Assembly: GCF_018069925.1 (NCBI RefSeq)
Contig: NZ_JAGPXB010000018.1
Coordinates: 1-61,027 of the forward strand
From: Flavobacterium erciyesense
Lineage (GTDB): Bacteria; Bacteroidota; Bacteroidia; Flavobacteriales; Flavobacteriaceae
DNA: 61,027 nucleotides
Direction of reading: 5' to 3'
The notes below the pieces were generated by a model, which was not told where the DNA came from, did no database searches, and worked only from the letters and a program-made list of their open reading frames with translations. The position numbers were made by a program, and so were the translations under genes. Within the stretch, counting starts at the first letter, position 1, and each line of letters begins with the position of its first letter. Below, in pieces: positions 34,334 to 43,775 of the stretch.

Positions 34334-36637
34334 ATGAATCAAGATTATATAAAAGCAGACAATTGGTCCATCATTGAAGAAGGATTTGATGTAGAGCGCG
34401 TAAAGTCATCCGAAAGCTTATTCAGCATCGGTAATGGCGCGATGGGACAAAGAGCTAACTTTGAAGAGCAGTATTCAGGCCACAGTTTTCAAGGAAGCTA
34501 TATTGCCGGAATTTATTATCCTGATAAAACAAAAGTGGGTTGGTGGAAAAACGGCTACCCAGAATATTTTGCAAAAGTATTAAACGCTCCTAACTGGATT
34601 GGAATTGATATCGAAATCAATGACGAGAAACTAGACTTGAACACTTGTACATCAGTGAGCAACTTTCGTCGTGAATTGAACATGAAAGAAGGCTGGTACC
34701 ACCGCTCTTTTGAAGCTACATTGAAAAATGGAACTCAAATTGCAGTTGAAGTTCGTCGTTTTTTATCGTTAACATTAGACGAAGTTGGAGTTATTAATTA
34801 CCAAATTACTCCCTTAAATAAAGATGCTAAAATCATTTACAAACCTTATGTAGATGCTGGCGTAACCAATGAAGATGCCAACTGGGAAGAGAAATTCTGG
34901 GAAGTTTTAGATGTGAAAAAATCTGCTAATGATGCCTTTGTAACGGCTCAAACCTTTAAAACGCACTTTAAAGCTACCACCTTCATGCACAACACCATTT
35001 TAACCAATGGTGAAAAAACAGCTATTTCACCGTCGCACATTGATGCTACTGCCGAAAAAATTCAGTTCAGCTACGATGTAATTGTTGGTCAAGGTCAAAA
35101 ATCATCTATTCAAAAAATTGGTGGCTACACGGTTTCTTTAAACCATGAAAACACTATTACTGCTGCCGAAAAAGCTATCCAAGCTGCCTTAGCATTGGGC
35201 TACGAGCAATTATTACAAGATCAAATTACTGCTTGGGCAAAAATTTGGGAAATGTCAGACATCACAATTGATGGCGATGTAAAGGCACAACAAGGAATTC
35301 GTTTCAATATTTTTCAATTGAACCAAACCTACCTTGGTAAAGATTCTCGTTTAAATATTGGACCAAAAGGATTTACCGGTGAAAAATACGGCGGATCAAC
35401 CTATTGGGATACCGAGGCGTATTGCATTCCGTTTTACATGGCAACCAAAGATCAAGAAGTAGCGCGCAACTTATTGACGTACCGCTACAATCAGCTGGAC
35501 AAAGCCATTGAAAACGCTGCTAAACTAGGATTTACAAACGGTGCTGCTTTGTATCCGATGGTAACTATGAACGGTGAAGAGTGCCACAACGAATGGGAAA
35601 TTACTTTTGAAGAAATTCATAGAAATGGAGCTATCGCTTTTGCTATTTATAATTTTTACCGCTACACAGGCGATTACAGCTACATTCCCGAAAAAGGATT
35701 GGAAGTCTTGATCGGAATTGCACGTTTCTGGCACCAAAGAGCTAATTTCTCTACCAAATTAAACCAATACGTAATTCTTGGCGTTACCGGTCCTAATGAA
35801 TACGAGAACAACGTAAACAATAATTTCTACACCAACTATATTGCTAAATGGTGTTTGGATTATACCTACGAGCAAATTCAAAAAGTATCACTTGAATATC
35901 CTGGAGACCACAAACGTGTCACTGAAAAAGTAAATATTACTGATACCGAATTACAAGCTTGGAAAAAAGTGGCCGACAATATGTACTTTCCATTTTCAGA
36001 AGAGCATAATGTTTACTTGCAGCAAGATGGTTTCTTAGATAAGGAATTGGTGCGCGTAGCAGATTTAGATAAAAGTCAAAGACCGATCAATCAAAAATGG
36101 TCTTGGGATCGTATTTTGCGCTCGCCTTACATCAAGCAAGCCGATGTTTTACAGTGTTTTTATTTCTTTGAGGATCATTTTACAACCGAGCAATTAAAGA
36201 ACAATTTCGAGTTTTACGAGTCATTTACCGTTCATGAAAGTTCACTTTCGCCATGCGTACACTCTATTCAAGCAGCGGTTTTGGATAAAATGGACATGGC
36301 TTACACTTTCTATTTAAGAACATCTCGTTTGGATCTTGACGATTATAACAAAGAAGTTGAGGAAGGTTGTCATATTACCTCAATGGCTGGAACTTGGATG
36401 AGCATTGTGGAAGGTTTTGGAGGGATGCGCGTGAAAGAAAACGTGCTTCATTTTTCTCCAAAAATTCCAAAAGAATGGACGGCTTATTCTTTTAAAATAA
36501 ATTTCAGAAATCAAATTTTGACTGTGAATATCAACCACGATCAAACCACTTTCTCAGTTGATGGCGACACGACTTTGGAAATTATGGTAAATGGTAATCC
36601 TGTTACTGTACAAAATTCAAACTTGACAACTGCGTAG
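34334..36637 (+). CDS. GH65 glycoside phosphorylase, probably maltose phosphorylase
   Basis: This 767-residue enzyme should split maltose with inorganic phosphate to glucose and beta-glucose-1-phosphate. The N-terminal beta-sandwich starts SLFSIGNGAMGQRANFEE. In the (alpha/alpha)6 barrel are YWDTEAYCIPFY, NGEECHNEWEITFEEIHRNG and TGPNEYENNVNNNFYTNY, where Glu489 aligns with the family's general acid. CHITSMAGTWMSIVEGFGGMRV is the phosphate-binding Ser region seen in GH65. Maltose, trehalose and kojibiose phosphorylases share this fold; the maltose reading rests on the EECHNEWEITFEEIHRN sequence and the starch context. No signal peptide is seen, so it acts in the cytoplasm, as does beta-PGM. 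Confidence 0.92.
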   Translation: MNQDYIKADNWSIIEEGFDVERVKSSESLFSIGNGAMGQRANFEEQYSGHSFQGSYIAGIYYPDKTKVGWWKNGYPEYFAKVLNAPNWIGIDIEINDEKLDLNTCTSVSNFRRELNMKEGWYHRSFEATLKNGTQIAVEVRRFLSLTLDEVGVINYQITPLNKDAKIIYKPYVDAGVTNEDANWEEKFWEVLDVKKSANDAFVTAQTFKTHFKATTFMHNTILTNGEKTAISPSHIDATAEKIQFSYDVIVGQGQKSSIQKIGGYTVSLNHENTITAAEKAIQAALALGYEQLLQDQITAWAKIWEMSDITIDGDVKAQQGIRFNIFQLNQTYLGKDSRLNIGPKGFTGEKYGGSTYWDTEAYCIPFYMATKDQEVARNLLTYRYNQLDKAIENAAKLGFTNGAALYPMVTMNGEECHNEWEITFEEIHRNGAIAFAIYNFYRYTGDYSYIPEKGLEVLIGIARFWHQRANFSTKLNQYVILGVTGPNEYENNVNNNFYTNYIAKWCLDYTYEQIQKVSLEYPGDHKRVTEKVNITDTELQAWKKVADNMYFPFSEEHNVYLQQDGFLDKELVRVADLDKSQRPINQKWSWDRILRSPYIKQADVLQCFYFFEDHFTTEQLKNNFEFYESFTVHESSLSPCVHSIQAAVLDKMDMAYTFYLRTSRLDLDDYNKEVEEGCHITSMAGTWMSIVEGFGGMRVKENVLHFSPKIPKEWTAYSFKINFRNQILTVNINHDQTTFSVDGDTTLEIMVNGNPVTVQNSNLTTA

Positions 36638-36680
36638 TAGAATAATTCTATTTTACAGCAAGAGTCAAAATGCTATACTT

Positions 36681-36706
36681 ACAATCCCAATTTTTATTGG
36701 GATTGT
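36681..36706. terminator. Hairpin after the GH65 gene, possible weak terminator
   Basis: ACAATCCCAAT pairs with ATTGGGATTGT over 11 bases around TTTT. The downstream run is TTTAC, so termination may be partial; it may also stabilise the upstream mRNA. It lies in a 177-base gap before the next GH13 gene. Confidence 0.5.
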
Positions 36707-36814
36707 TTACTTAAAACAGTTTTGAAAAGTGAATAAATTTCAAAACTAACGCTTACTAACTACTCGTTTCATTGAATAACTAGGTTTCAAGTACATTTTC
36801 AAAATAAAAGCTTA

Positions 36815-38650
36815 ATGAAAAAATTAATCGTATTCCTTCTATTTATGACTAGTATCGCAAATGCACAAATTGAAAAAGTTGAACCGCCATTTTGGTATGC
36901 CGGTATGCAACATAGTGCGGTACAAATTTTATTTTACGGAAAAGACATCAATCAATATCAAGTTTCAGCCTCGAACAATATTGCGATTTCGGATATTAAA
37001 AAAACTGAAAATCCAAACTACTTATTTGTCACCATCGACACCAAACAAGTAGCTGCCACTGACTTTGTTTTTACTTTCAAACAAAAGGGCAAAAAAACAT
37101 TACAACAACCCTACAGTTTAAAAAACAGAAAAGCACAATCAGCAGAGCGCAAAGGTTTCGACTCTTCGGATGTGATGTATTTATTGATGCCAGACCGTTT
37201 TGCAAATGGCAATAAAAACAATGACAGTACATCAGATACCAAAGAAAAGTATAACAGAGATTTACCTGGCGGAAGACACGGTGGCGATATCGAAGGAATT
37301 ATTAAAAACCTAGATTACATTGCTGCAATAGGCGCCACAACCGTATGGAGCACGCCGCTTTGCGAAGACAATGATGCTAAATTCTCATACCACACTTACG
37401 GACAATCTGATGTGTATAAAATTGATCCGCGTTATGGCACAAATCAAGATTATGCTCGTCTAGCAGCGGAACTGCACAAACGCAAAATGAAATTGGTGAT
37501 GGATTACGTCACCAACCATTGGGGAATTGAACACTGGATGATCAAAGATTTACCGACCAAAGATTGGATTAACCAATTTGAAAAATACACCCAAACCAAT
37601 CACAAACGCACCGTTATTCATGACATCAATGCATCTGAAATTGATAAAAAAGTAGCTATTGATGGATGGTTTGTTCCATCGATGCCAGATTTGAATTTGA
37701 AAAATCCGCTTACTTTAAATTATTTGATTCAAAATGCAATTTGGTGGATAGAATTTGCTGATTTGGATGGATTTCGCGTAGACACGTACAACTATTCTGA
37801 CCCAGCAGGAATTGCCACTTGGACAAAAGCCATTACCAACGAATACCCAAATTTTAACATTGTTGGCGAAGTTTGGATGCAAAGTCAAGCTCAAATGGCC
37901 TTTTGGCAAAAAGACAGTAAAGTGGCAGCAATTCAAAACTACAATTCAAACTTGCCAAGTGTGATGGATTTTACACTTTACGAAGCCACGACCAAAGCAT
38001 TCAATGAAGAGGATGCAGGATGGGACAAAGGAATGATGCGATTTTATGACAATTTCGCAAATGATTTCTTGTATCCAAACCCAAATAATATTTTAGTATT
38101 TGCTGAAAATCACGATACCAATCGCATCAACGAAACCTACAAAAACGACCTAGGCAAATACAAAATGGCCATGAGTATTTTAGCAACTGTACGCGGTATT
38201 CCCCAAATTTACTACGGAAGCGAAATTGGTATGGCAGGTAACAAAGATAAAGGCGATGCAGCCATTCGTCAAGATTTTCCCGGCGGATGGGAAGGCGATA
38301 CCAACAATGCTTTTACAAATTCGGGACGAACTGCAGAACAAAAGCAATATTTCGATTTTACTTCTAAATTGTTTAATTGGAGGAAATCAAAATCAGCCAT
38401 TCATACTGGAAATATGACGCATTACATTCCCGAAAATAACGTGTACGTTTACTTCAGATACAATGCGGACGATACGGTGATGGTGATCATGAACAACAGC
38501 AATGACAAAAAAACAGTTGCAACCGATCGTTTCAAGGAAAACATTAAAAACTTTACATCTGGTCGAGAAGTTATTTCAGAACAGATTTTTGACATCACCA
38601 AAGAGGTAACGCTTGAACCAAAATCAGTTTTAATTCTGGAGCTTAACTAA
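36815..38650 (+). CDS. GH13 amylase/neopullulanase-like enzyme (SusA-like), exported
   Basis: The 611-residue protein has a signal peptide (MKKLIVFLLFMTSIANAQ). An N-terminal cyclomaltodextrinase-type Ig-like domain (VEPPFWYAGMQHSAVQILFYG) precedes the GH13 barrel. Catalytic motifs are MDYVTNHWG (region I), LDGFRVDTYNYS (nucleophile Asp), NIVGEVWMQS (acid/base Glu) and VFAENHDTNRI (region IV). There is no lipobox and no T9SS domain, so it is expected in the periplasm, where it would cut imported maltodextrins as SusA does. The next GH13 gene starts 47 bases downstream. Confidence 0.92.
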   Translation: MKKLIVFLLFMTSIANAQIEKVEPPFWYAGMQHSAVQILFYGKDINQYQVSASNNIAISDIKKTENPNYLFVTIDTKQVAATDFVFTFKQKGKKTLQQPYSLKNRKAQSAERKGFDSSDVMYLLMPDRFANGNKNNDSTSDTKEKYNRDLPGGRHGGDIEGIIKNLDYIAAIGATTVWSTPLCEDNDAKFSYHTYGQSDVYKIDPRYGTNQDYARLAAELHKRKMKLVMDYVTNHWGIEHWMIKDLPTKDWINQFEKYTQTNHKRTVIHDINASEIDKKVAIDGWFVPSMPDLNLKNPLTLNYLIQNAIWWIEFADLDGFRVDTYNYSDPAGIATWTKAITNEYPNFNIVGEVWMQSQAQMAFWQKDSKVAAIQNYNSNLPSVMDFTLYEATTKAFNEEDAGWDKGMMRFYDNFANDFLYPNPNNILVFAENHDTNRINETYKNDLGKYKMAMSILATVRGIPQIYYGSEIGMAGNKDKGDAAIRQDFPGGWEGDTNNAFTNSGRTAEQKQYFDFTSKLFNWRKSKSAIHTGNMTHYIPENNVYVYFRYNADDTVMVIMNNSNDKKTVATDRFKENIKNFTSGREVISEQIFDITKEVTLEPKSVLILELN

Positions 38651-38697
38651 AATATTTGCAGTTACATCGTTTTACGAAATCAATTCTCATTTAAACT

Positions 38698-40356
38698 ATG
38701 AAAAAATATTCTATACCATTACTACTTTTAGGTCTGAGCCTTTTTAGTAGTTGCAACAGTGCTAAATCTGTAGTCCAAAACAACCAAACACCTTTTGTTT
38801 GGGAAGGAGCTAATGTGTACTTTTTGATGACGGATCGTTTTAATAATGGCGATAAATCCAACGACTTAAACTTTAACAGAAATAAAACCACGGGAAAACT
38901 GCGCGGATTTGAAGGTGGCGACATCAAAGGAATCTCTCAAAAAATTGATGAAGGCTATTTTGACAAACTCGGCATCAATGCTATTTGGTTTACGCCGGTA
39001 GTGGAACAAATTCACAATGGCGTTGACGAAGGCACGGGTTTGAGTTATGGCTTTCACGGCTATTGGGCCAAAGATTGGACGGCTTTGGACCCAAACTTTG
39101 GAACCAAAGAAGATTTAGCGGCATTGGTTCAAAAGGCTCATGCACACGGCATCCGAATTATTCTTGACGGGGTTATCAATCACACCGGGCCAGTTACTCC
39201 TATTGATACGGTTTGGCCGCAAGATTGGGTTCGAACAGGACCAACTTGCGATTATAAATCCTTTGAAAACACAACTGCATGCACGCTCGTAGCCAACTTG
39301 CCTGATGTTAAAACAGAAAGCAATCAAGCAGTAGCTTTACCTCCTTTTTTAATCGAAAAATGGAAAAAAGAAGGCCGTTACGAACAGGAAATAAAGGAAC
39401 TCGATGCGTTTTTTGCCCGCACCGGATATCCAAGAGTACCTAAATACTATATAATCAAATGGCTGACGGATTATATTACGGAATACGGAATTGACGGATA
39501 CCGCGGCGACACCGTAAAACATACTGATGAAACCGTTTGGGCCGATTTCAAAACACAATGTGATTACGCATTTGAAACTTGGAAGAAAAATAATCCAACA
39601 AAAGTACTAGACAACAATTCCTTTTACACCATTGCCGAAGTCTACAATTACGGCATCAGCGGCGGTCAAGATTTTGATTTTGGCGACAAAAAAGTGAACT
39701 ATTTCAAGAATGGTTTCAACAACATGATCAATTTCGAATTCAAATGGGATGCTCAAAAAGATTATGAATTCATTTTCTCTAAATATTCGACTAAACTGAA
39801 CAATGACTTGAAAGGCTTAAGTGTCTTGAATTATATGTCATCGCACGATGACGGCGCACCCTTTGATGCCAAACGTACTAAAAATAAGGAAACGGGAACC
39901 AAATTATTGCTTTCGCCAGGTATATCGCAAGTGTATTATGGTGACGAAAGCGCTCGCTCATTAGTAATCGAGGGAACACAAGGTGATGCTACCTTACGAT
40001 CTTTCATGAATTGGGATGCCATAAAATCGAATCCTGAAACTCAAGAAACGTTGTTGCATTGGCAAAAATTAGGTCAATTTAGAAAAAATCATCCATCAGT
40101 TGGAGCAGGAATTCACAAACAAATTTCAGCTCAACCTTATACTTTTTCTAGAACTTTCTCAAAAGGAAATTATACAGATAAAGTAGTTGTTGGCTTAGAT
40201 TTAAAAAGTGGATCTAAAGAACTTTCAGTGGGAACAATTTTCGCTGACGGAACCAAAGTGAAAGATGCGTATTCAGGAAAAGAATCGGTAGTGGCTAATG
40301 GAAAAGTGACAATCGATACTGAATTTGACATTGTTTTATTAGAATTAAAAAAATAA
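38698..40356 (+). CDS. GH13 alpha-amylase lipoprotein
   Basis: This 552-residue protein carries a lipoprotein signal (LGLSLFSSCNSAK, Cys near residue 19). The GH13 motifs are IILDGVINHTGP (region I), DGYRGDTVKH (nucleophile Asp; Gly replaces the usual hydrophobic residue before it), TIAEVYNYG (acid/base Glu) and MSSHDDGAPFDAKR (region IV). A small beta-rich C-terminal domain closes the protein. It is probably anchored at the outer membrane; SusG is the surface lipoprotein amylase of the Bacteroides model, so it may play that part, but surface exposure is not shown. It ends the plus-strand arm. Confidence 0.9.
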   Translation: MKKYSIPLLLLGLSLFSSCNSAKSVVQNNQTPFVWEGANVYFLMTDRFNNGDKSNDLNFNRNKTTGKLRGFEGGDIKGISQKIDEGYFDKLGINAIWFTPVVEQIHNGVDEGTGLSYGFHGYWAKDWTALDPNFGTKEDLAALVQKAHAHGIRIILDGVINHTGPVTPIDTVWPQDWVRTGPTCDYKSFENTTACTLVANLPDVKTESNQAVALPPFLIEKWKKEGRYEQEIKELDAFFARTGYPRVPKYYIIKWLTDYITEYGIDGYRGDTVKHTDETVWADFKTQCDYAFETWKKNNPTKVLDNNSFYTIAEVYNYGISGGQDFDFGDKKVNYFKNGFNNMINFEFKWDAQKDYEFIFSKYSTKLNNDLKGLSVLNYMSSHDDGAPFDAKRTKNKETGTKLLLSPGISQVYYGDESARSLVIEGTQGDATLRSFMNWDAIKSNPETQETLLHWQKLGQFRKNHPSVGAGIHKQISAQPYTFSRTFSKGNYTDKVVVGLDLKSGSKELSVGTIFADGTKVKDAYSGKESVVANGKVTIDTEFDIVLLELKK

Positions 40357-40377
40357 GTCTAAAAATAATAACACCAG

Positions 40378-40407
40378 AACGCCTTTAGAAATGAAGGCGT
40401 TTTTTTT
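40378..40407 (+). terminator. Rho-independent terminator of the maltose-catabolic arm
   Basis: AACGCCTT pairs with AAGGCGTT around an 8-base loop and is followed by eight T. An ATG at 40408 directly behind it would start inside the terminator tail, so the next gene is placed at 40438. Confidence 0.88.
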
Positions 40408-40437
40408 ATGTTTACCTTTGCCTCAAAACCGAAAATA

Positions 40438-41115
40438 ATGCTCAAAATTGGACATCGTGGCGCAAAAGGATACGAACCCGAAAATACTTTGGTTTCGTTT
40501 CAAAAAGCATTAGACCTGCGCGTAAATGGCATTGAACTCGATGTGCATTTGAGCGCTGATGGCGAAATAATCGTGATTCACGATGAAACTATTGATAGAA
40601 CAACTAACGGAAAAGGTTTTGTAAACGGATTACCTTTGCAGGAATTAAAGGCTTTTTTAATAGAAGAAAAATACGAAATCCCCACGCTAGAGGAAGTCTT
40701 TGATTTGGTGAACCAAAAGTGCTTCATCAATATCGAACTCAAAAGTCATGATGCAACTGATAAAGTGGTGGCGCTAATTGAAAAATACGTAAAAAAAAAA
40801 GGCTGGAAATACGACCATTTTTTAGTTTCTAGTTTTGATTGGAACGCGTTGCAACAAGTAGCTTTACTAAATAGCAAAATTGGCATCGGGGTTTTAACCG
40901 AAACTGATTTAGACATGGCTTTGGCTTTCGCCGAAACGATACAAGCAAAATCCATTCATCCGTATTTTCATTTATTGACAAAAGAAAACACGGCGAATAT
41001 CCAGAAAAAAGGTTTTCAGATTTTCCCTTGGACCATCAATGAAGTCGAAGACATTCAAAAAATAAAAAAATACAACGTAAACGGAATCATAACCGATTTC
41101 CCTGATAGAATATGA
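40438..41115 (+). CDS. Glycerophosphodiester phosphodiesterase family protein
   Basis: The 225-residue protein begins MLKIGHRGAKGYEPENTLVS, the GDPD signature with the catalytic HR pair and metal-binding Glu. IELDVHLSADGEIIVIHDETIDRTTNGKG carries the second catalytic His and metal ligands. It ends NVNGIITDFPDRI, the family's usual C-terminal strand. It should hydrolyse glycerophosphodiesters to glycerol-3-phosphate and an alcohol. No signal peptide is seen from 40438. It overlaps the following flavoprotein gene by 4 bases (ATGA). Confidence 0.92.
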   Translation: MLKIGHRGAKGYEPENTLVSFQKALDLRVNGIELDVHLSADGEIIVIHDETIDRTTNGKGFVNGLPLQELKAFLIEEKYEIPTLEEVFDLVNQKCFINIELKSHDATDKVVALIEKYVKKKGWKYDHFLVSSFDWNALQQVALLNSKIGIGVLTETDLDMALAFAETIQAKSIHPYFHLLTKENTANIQKKGFQIFPWTINEVEDIQKIKKYNVNGIITDFPDRI

Positions 41116-42320
41116 ATCAAAATTTCGATATAATAATTGTAGGTGGTGGCGCAGCAGGATTTTTTACAGCGATTAATATCGTCGAAAAAAATCCAAAACT
41201 GAAAGTCGCAATTTTAGAACGCGGTGCTGAAGTATTGCAAAAAGTTCGTATTTCCGGTGGTGGACGTTGTAACGTAACACATGCTTGTTTTGAACCAAAC
41301 GAATTGGTGAAATTTTACCCTCGTGGAGAAAAAGAACTACGCGGACCTTTTCATCAATTTTGCTCTGGTGATACGATTGAATGGTTCGAAAAACATGGCG
41401 TAGAATTAAAAATCGAAGCTGACGGACGCATGTTCCCCGTTTCGAATTCCTCACAAACTATTATTGATTGTTTCTTGAAAGCCACACAGAAACTCGGTAT
41501 TGCAGTACTTACGGGACAAAGTGTACAATCTATTTACAAAAAAGAACACGTTTGGAAGATCGAAACACAAACCGAGAATTACCTTGTCGAAAAGTTAATT
41601 TTGGCTACAGGCAGCAATCCTAAAGTTTGGGAAATGCTACAAAATTTTGGTCACGCAGTTGTCAGCCCAGTTCCTTCTCTATTCACATTCAACATCAAAG
41701 ATTCCAGAATAAAAGAATTACCTGGCGTTGCCGCACAAGTTACTGTAACCGTAAAAGACACCAAACTTACATCAACAGGTCCTTTATTAATTACACATTG
41801 GGGAATGAGTGGCCCAGCAATTTTGAAGCTCTCTGCTTGGGGAGCCCGAATCTTGCATGACAAAAATTATCAGTTTACCATTTTCGTAAATTGGTTGAAT
41901 GATGAAGACACCGCAGATGTTGAAAAAAAGTTAAAAGACTTAAAACAAGAACATGCTAAAAAATCAGTTTCAAAAAAATCACCTTTTGAACTGACCAACA
42001 GGTTATGGGAAAGTTTGGTACTCGCTTCCGGAATTGAAGTGGAGACAAAATGGGCTGATTTATCGAAAACACAACTGCAAAATCTAGCGAATCAATTGAC
42101 AAAAGCAACTTTTCAAGTTAACGGAAAAAGTACTTTTAAAGAAGAATTTGTAACAGCTGGCGGAATCGATTTAAAAGAAATTAATTTTAAAACCATGGAA
42201 AGTAAGTTACATGAAAACCTATATTTTGCTGGTGAAATTGTTAATATTGATGCTATCACTGGAGGTTTCAATTTTCAAAATGCGTGGACAAGTGGGTTTA
42301 TTGTGGCGAACTCCATTTGA
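41112..42320 (+). CDS. NAD(P)/FAD-dependent oxidoreductase, HI0933/YhiN family
   Basis: This 402-residue protein has the FAD-binding Rossmann motif IIVGGGAAGFFTAINI at its start and KVRISGGGRCNVTHA, the HI0933-family signature, near residue 45. LVEKLILATGSNPKVWEM and the C-terminal FVTAGGIDLKEI and FAGEIVNIDAITGGFNFQNAWTSG complete the flavoprotein fold. The reaction is not established for this family; homologues are annotated as aminoacetone or BaiN-like oxidoreductases. It is translationally coupled to the GDPD gene, but a functional link is not evident. Confidence 0.85.
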   Translation: MNQNFDIIIVGGGAAGFFTAINIVEKNPKLKVAILERGAEVLQKVRISGGGRCNVTHACFEPNELVKFYPRGEKELRGPFHQFCSGDTIEWFEKHGVELKIEADGRMFPVSNSSQTIIDCFLKATQKLGIAVLTGQSVQSIYKKEHVWKIETQTENYLVEKLILATGSNPKVWEMLQNFGHAVVSPVPSLFTFNIKDSRIKELPGVAAQVTVTVKDTKLTSTGPLLITHWGMSGPAILKLSAWGARILHDKNYQFTIFVNWLNDEDTADVEKKLKDLKQEHAKKSVSKKSPFELTNRLWESLVLASGIEVETKWADLSKTQLQNLANQLTKATFQVNGKSTFKEEFVTAGGIDLKEINFKTMESKLHENLYFAGEIVNIDAITGGFNFQNAWTSGFIVANSI

Positions 42321-42403
42321 TTTTAATTAACAAGAGTTTAGAACTTCAGTAAGTTTTATTTAAGATGATTCTGATACCTTTACCAGTCTATTATCAGAAC
42401 TTT

Positions 42404-43141
42404 ATGAAAACAAAACTACTCGCTTTACTTCTATTTGTGCTTTATCAAACTGGATTTTCGCAAGTTACAGAGCGCATTCAAGGGAAAGTTGTTTTTGATA
42501 AAACTGTAGCAAACAAAGTCGAGGTTATCAATGCTACAAGTAAAAATGTGGCCTTGACAGATACTGAAGGTAAATTTACCATTACAGTTGAAGCCAACGA
42601 TCAATTGGTTTTTGTAGCCAAAAATCATGAAATAAAAGAATTGAAAGTTACAGCTGCAATTTTAAAACAAGGTTTCATCAGCATGACTTTGGTCGCTAAA
42701 GTGGAAGAACTAAAAGAAGTAGTGGTACAAAACACTCCTTCAATCAAATTAAGCAAAGATGCCAAATGGGAACAAGCCAAACTAGATCAATACACATTAG
42801 AGAAAAATGCTAGCAAACTAAAAAATCCAGGGGTTTACGATGGTACCATTGAAAACGGCATGGATATAATGAGGATTGGCGGAATGATTGCCAAGCTGTT
42901 CAAAAAGAAAACTACCGACATTGAGACAAAAGGCCCTGTATTACCGTTCACAGAGGCAGCAAAAACACAAATCGAAACCGAATTTTATACCGACACTTTG
43001 CAACTTCGTCAAGAAGAAATTGCAACTTTTCTTGACTTTTGCAACAAAGACCCAAAGTCGAAAATAATTGCTGCGCAGCAAAATATACTTTCACTGCAAG
43101 AATATATGAGTAGCAAAATATTGCATTTCAAAAGCTTATAA
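42404..43141 (+). CDS. Exported protein with a carboxypeptidase-regulatory-like domain
   Basis: The 245-residue product has a signal peptide (MKTKLLALLLFVLYQTGFSQ). Residues about 25-100 form a CarboxypepD_reg-like beta sandwich (RIQGKVVFDKTVANKVEVIN, then TDTEGKFTITVEANDQLVF), followed by LKEVVVQN, which resembles the start of SusC-type plugs. No barrel follows; the C-terminal part is helical and polar. It is a free-standing regulator-like domain protein of unknown role. An upstream ATG at 42365 would bury the signal peptide and is rejected. Confidence 0.72.
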   Translation: MKTKLLALLLFVLYQTGFSQVTERIQGKVVFDKTVANKVEVINATSKNVALTDTEGKFTITVEANDQLVFVAKNHEIKELKVTAAILKQGFISMTLVAKVEELKEVVVQNTPSIKLSKDAKWEQAKLDQYTLEKNASKLKNPGVYDGTIENGMDIMRIGGMIAKLFKKKTTDIETKGPVLPFTEAAKTQIETEFYTDTLQLRQEEIATFLDFCNKDPKSKIIAAQQNILSLQEYMSSKILHFKSL

Positions 43142-43188
43142 ACTTTAAGTTATTAAGCAGACTGCTAACTAAGACTGACAACCGTAAA

Positions 43189-43665
43189 CTATCTATTCAA
43201 CCACCAAATACTTCCGTTTAAAACCGCAGCAAAACTCACCCAAGCCAAATAAGGAATAAACAAATACCCAGCAATCTTGTTAATCTTTGAAAACTGAACA
43301 TAGGTTTCGTAAATCATTAACCACAGCACAATAATTTCTAATCCCGCGAGCATTGGGTTATGCAAACCAAAAAACAAGTACGACCACAAAGCATTTAGAC
43401 CGAGTTGTATCAAAAAGAAAATTAAGGCTTTTTTCACGACCTCTTCATTGCTTTTAATTTCGTTCCACACCAATCCTGCAGCAACACCCATCATGGCATA
43501 CAAGGTACTCCAGACCGGTGCAAAAATCCAATTGGGTGGATTAAAACTAGGTTTGATCAAAGTAGGATACCAAGTTGTAATGGAAGAGCGAGTCACCATT
43601 CCTGATGTATATCCAATAGCAAGACAAGCTGCGACCGCTATGATTATTTTGAGAAATTTGTTCAT
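43189..43665 (-). CDS. tspO: TspO/MBR family protein
   Basis: This 158-residue protein has five hydrophobic helices and the tryptophan-rich TspO pattern: TTWYPTLIKPSFNPPNWIFAPVW in the first loop, YAMMGVAAGLVW, LGLNALWSYLFFGLHNPMLA and IPYLAWVSFAAVLNGSIWWLN at the end. Homologues bind porphyrins and sterols and take part in stress and tetrapyrrole responses. Transcription is convergent with the preceding gene and divergent from mvaD. A minus-strand TACTTTTG lies at 43686-43693. Confidence 0.93.
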   Translation of the reverse strand: MNKFLKIIIAVAACLAIGYTSGMVTRSSITTWYPTLIKPSFNPPNWIFAPVWSTLYAMMGVAAGLVWNEIKSNEEVVKKALIFFLIQLGLNALWSYLFFGLHNPMLAGLEIIVLWLMIYETYVQFSKINKIAGYLFIPYLAWVSFAAVLNGSIWWLNR

Positions 43666-43685
43666 GAGACTTTTATTTTAACATC

Positions 43686-43758
43686 CAAAAGTACTCAAAA
43701 CTTTGCAACTAATTGCGTACTAAACCAAGAAACAAATACAGTAAAAAAAGTATCTTTG
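43686..43758. promoter_or_regulatory. Divergent -7 elements for tspO and mvaD
   Basis: TACTTTTG on the minus strand (43693-43686) and TATCTTTG on the plus strand (43751-43758) both match TAnnTTTG and point away from each other toward tspO and mvaD. Upstream TTG elements at the usual distance are weak. Confidence 0.45.
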
Positions 43759-43775
43759 CGTAAATTTTTAATTTT

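Noticed and set aside
40408..40437. Upstream start for the GDPD gene
   Set aside because: The ATG is in the T tract of the preceding terminator; MLKIGHRGAKG at 40438 is the normal family N-terminus.
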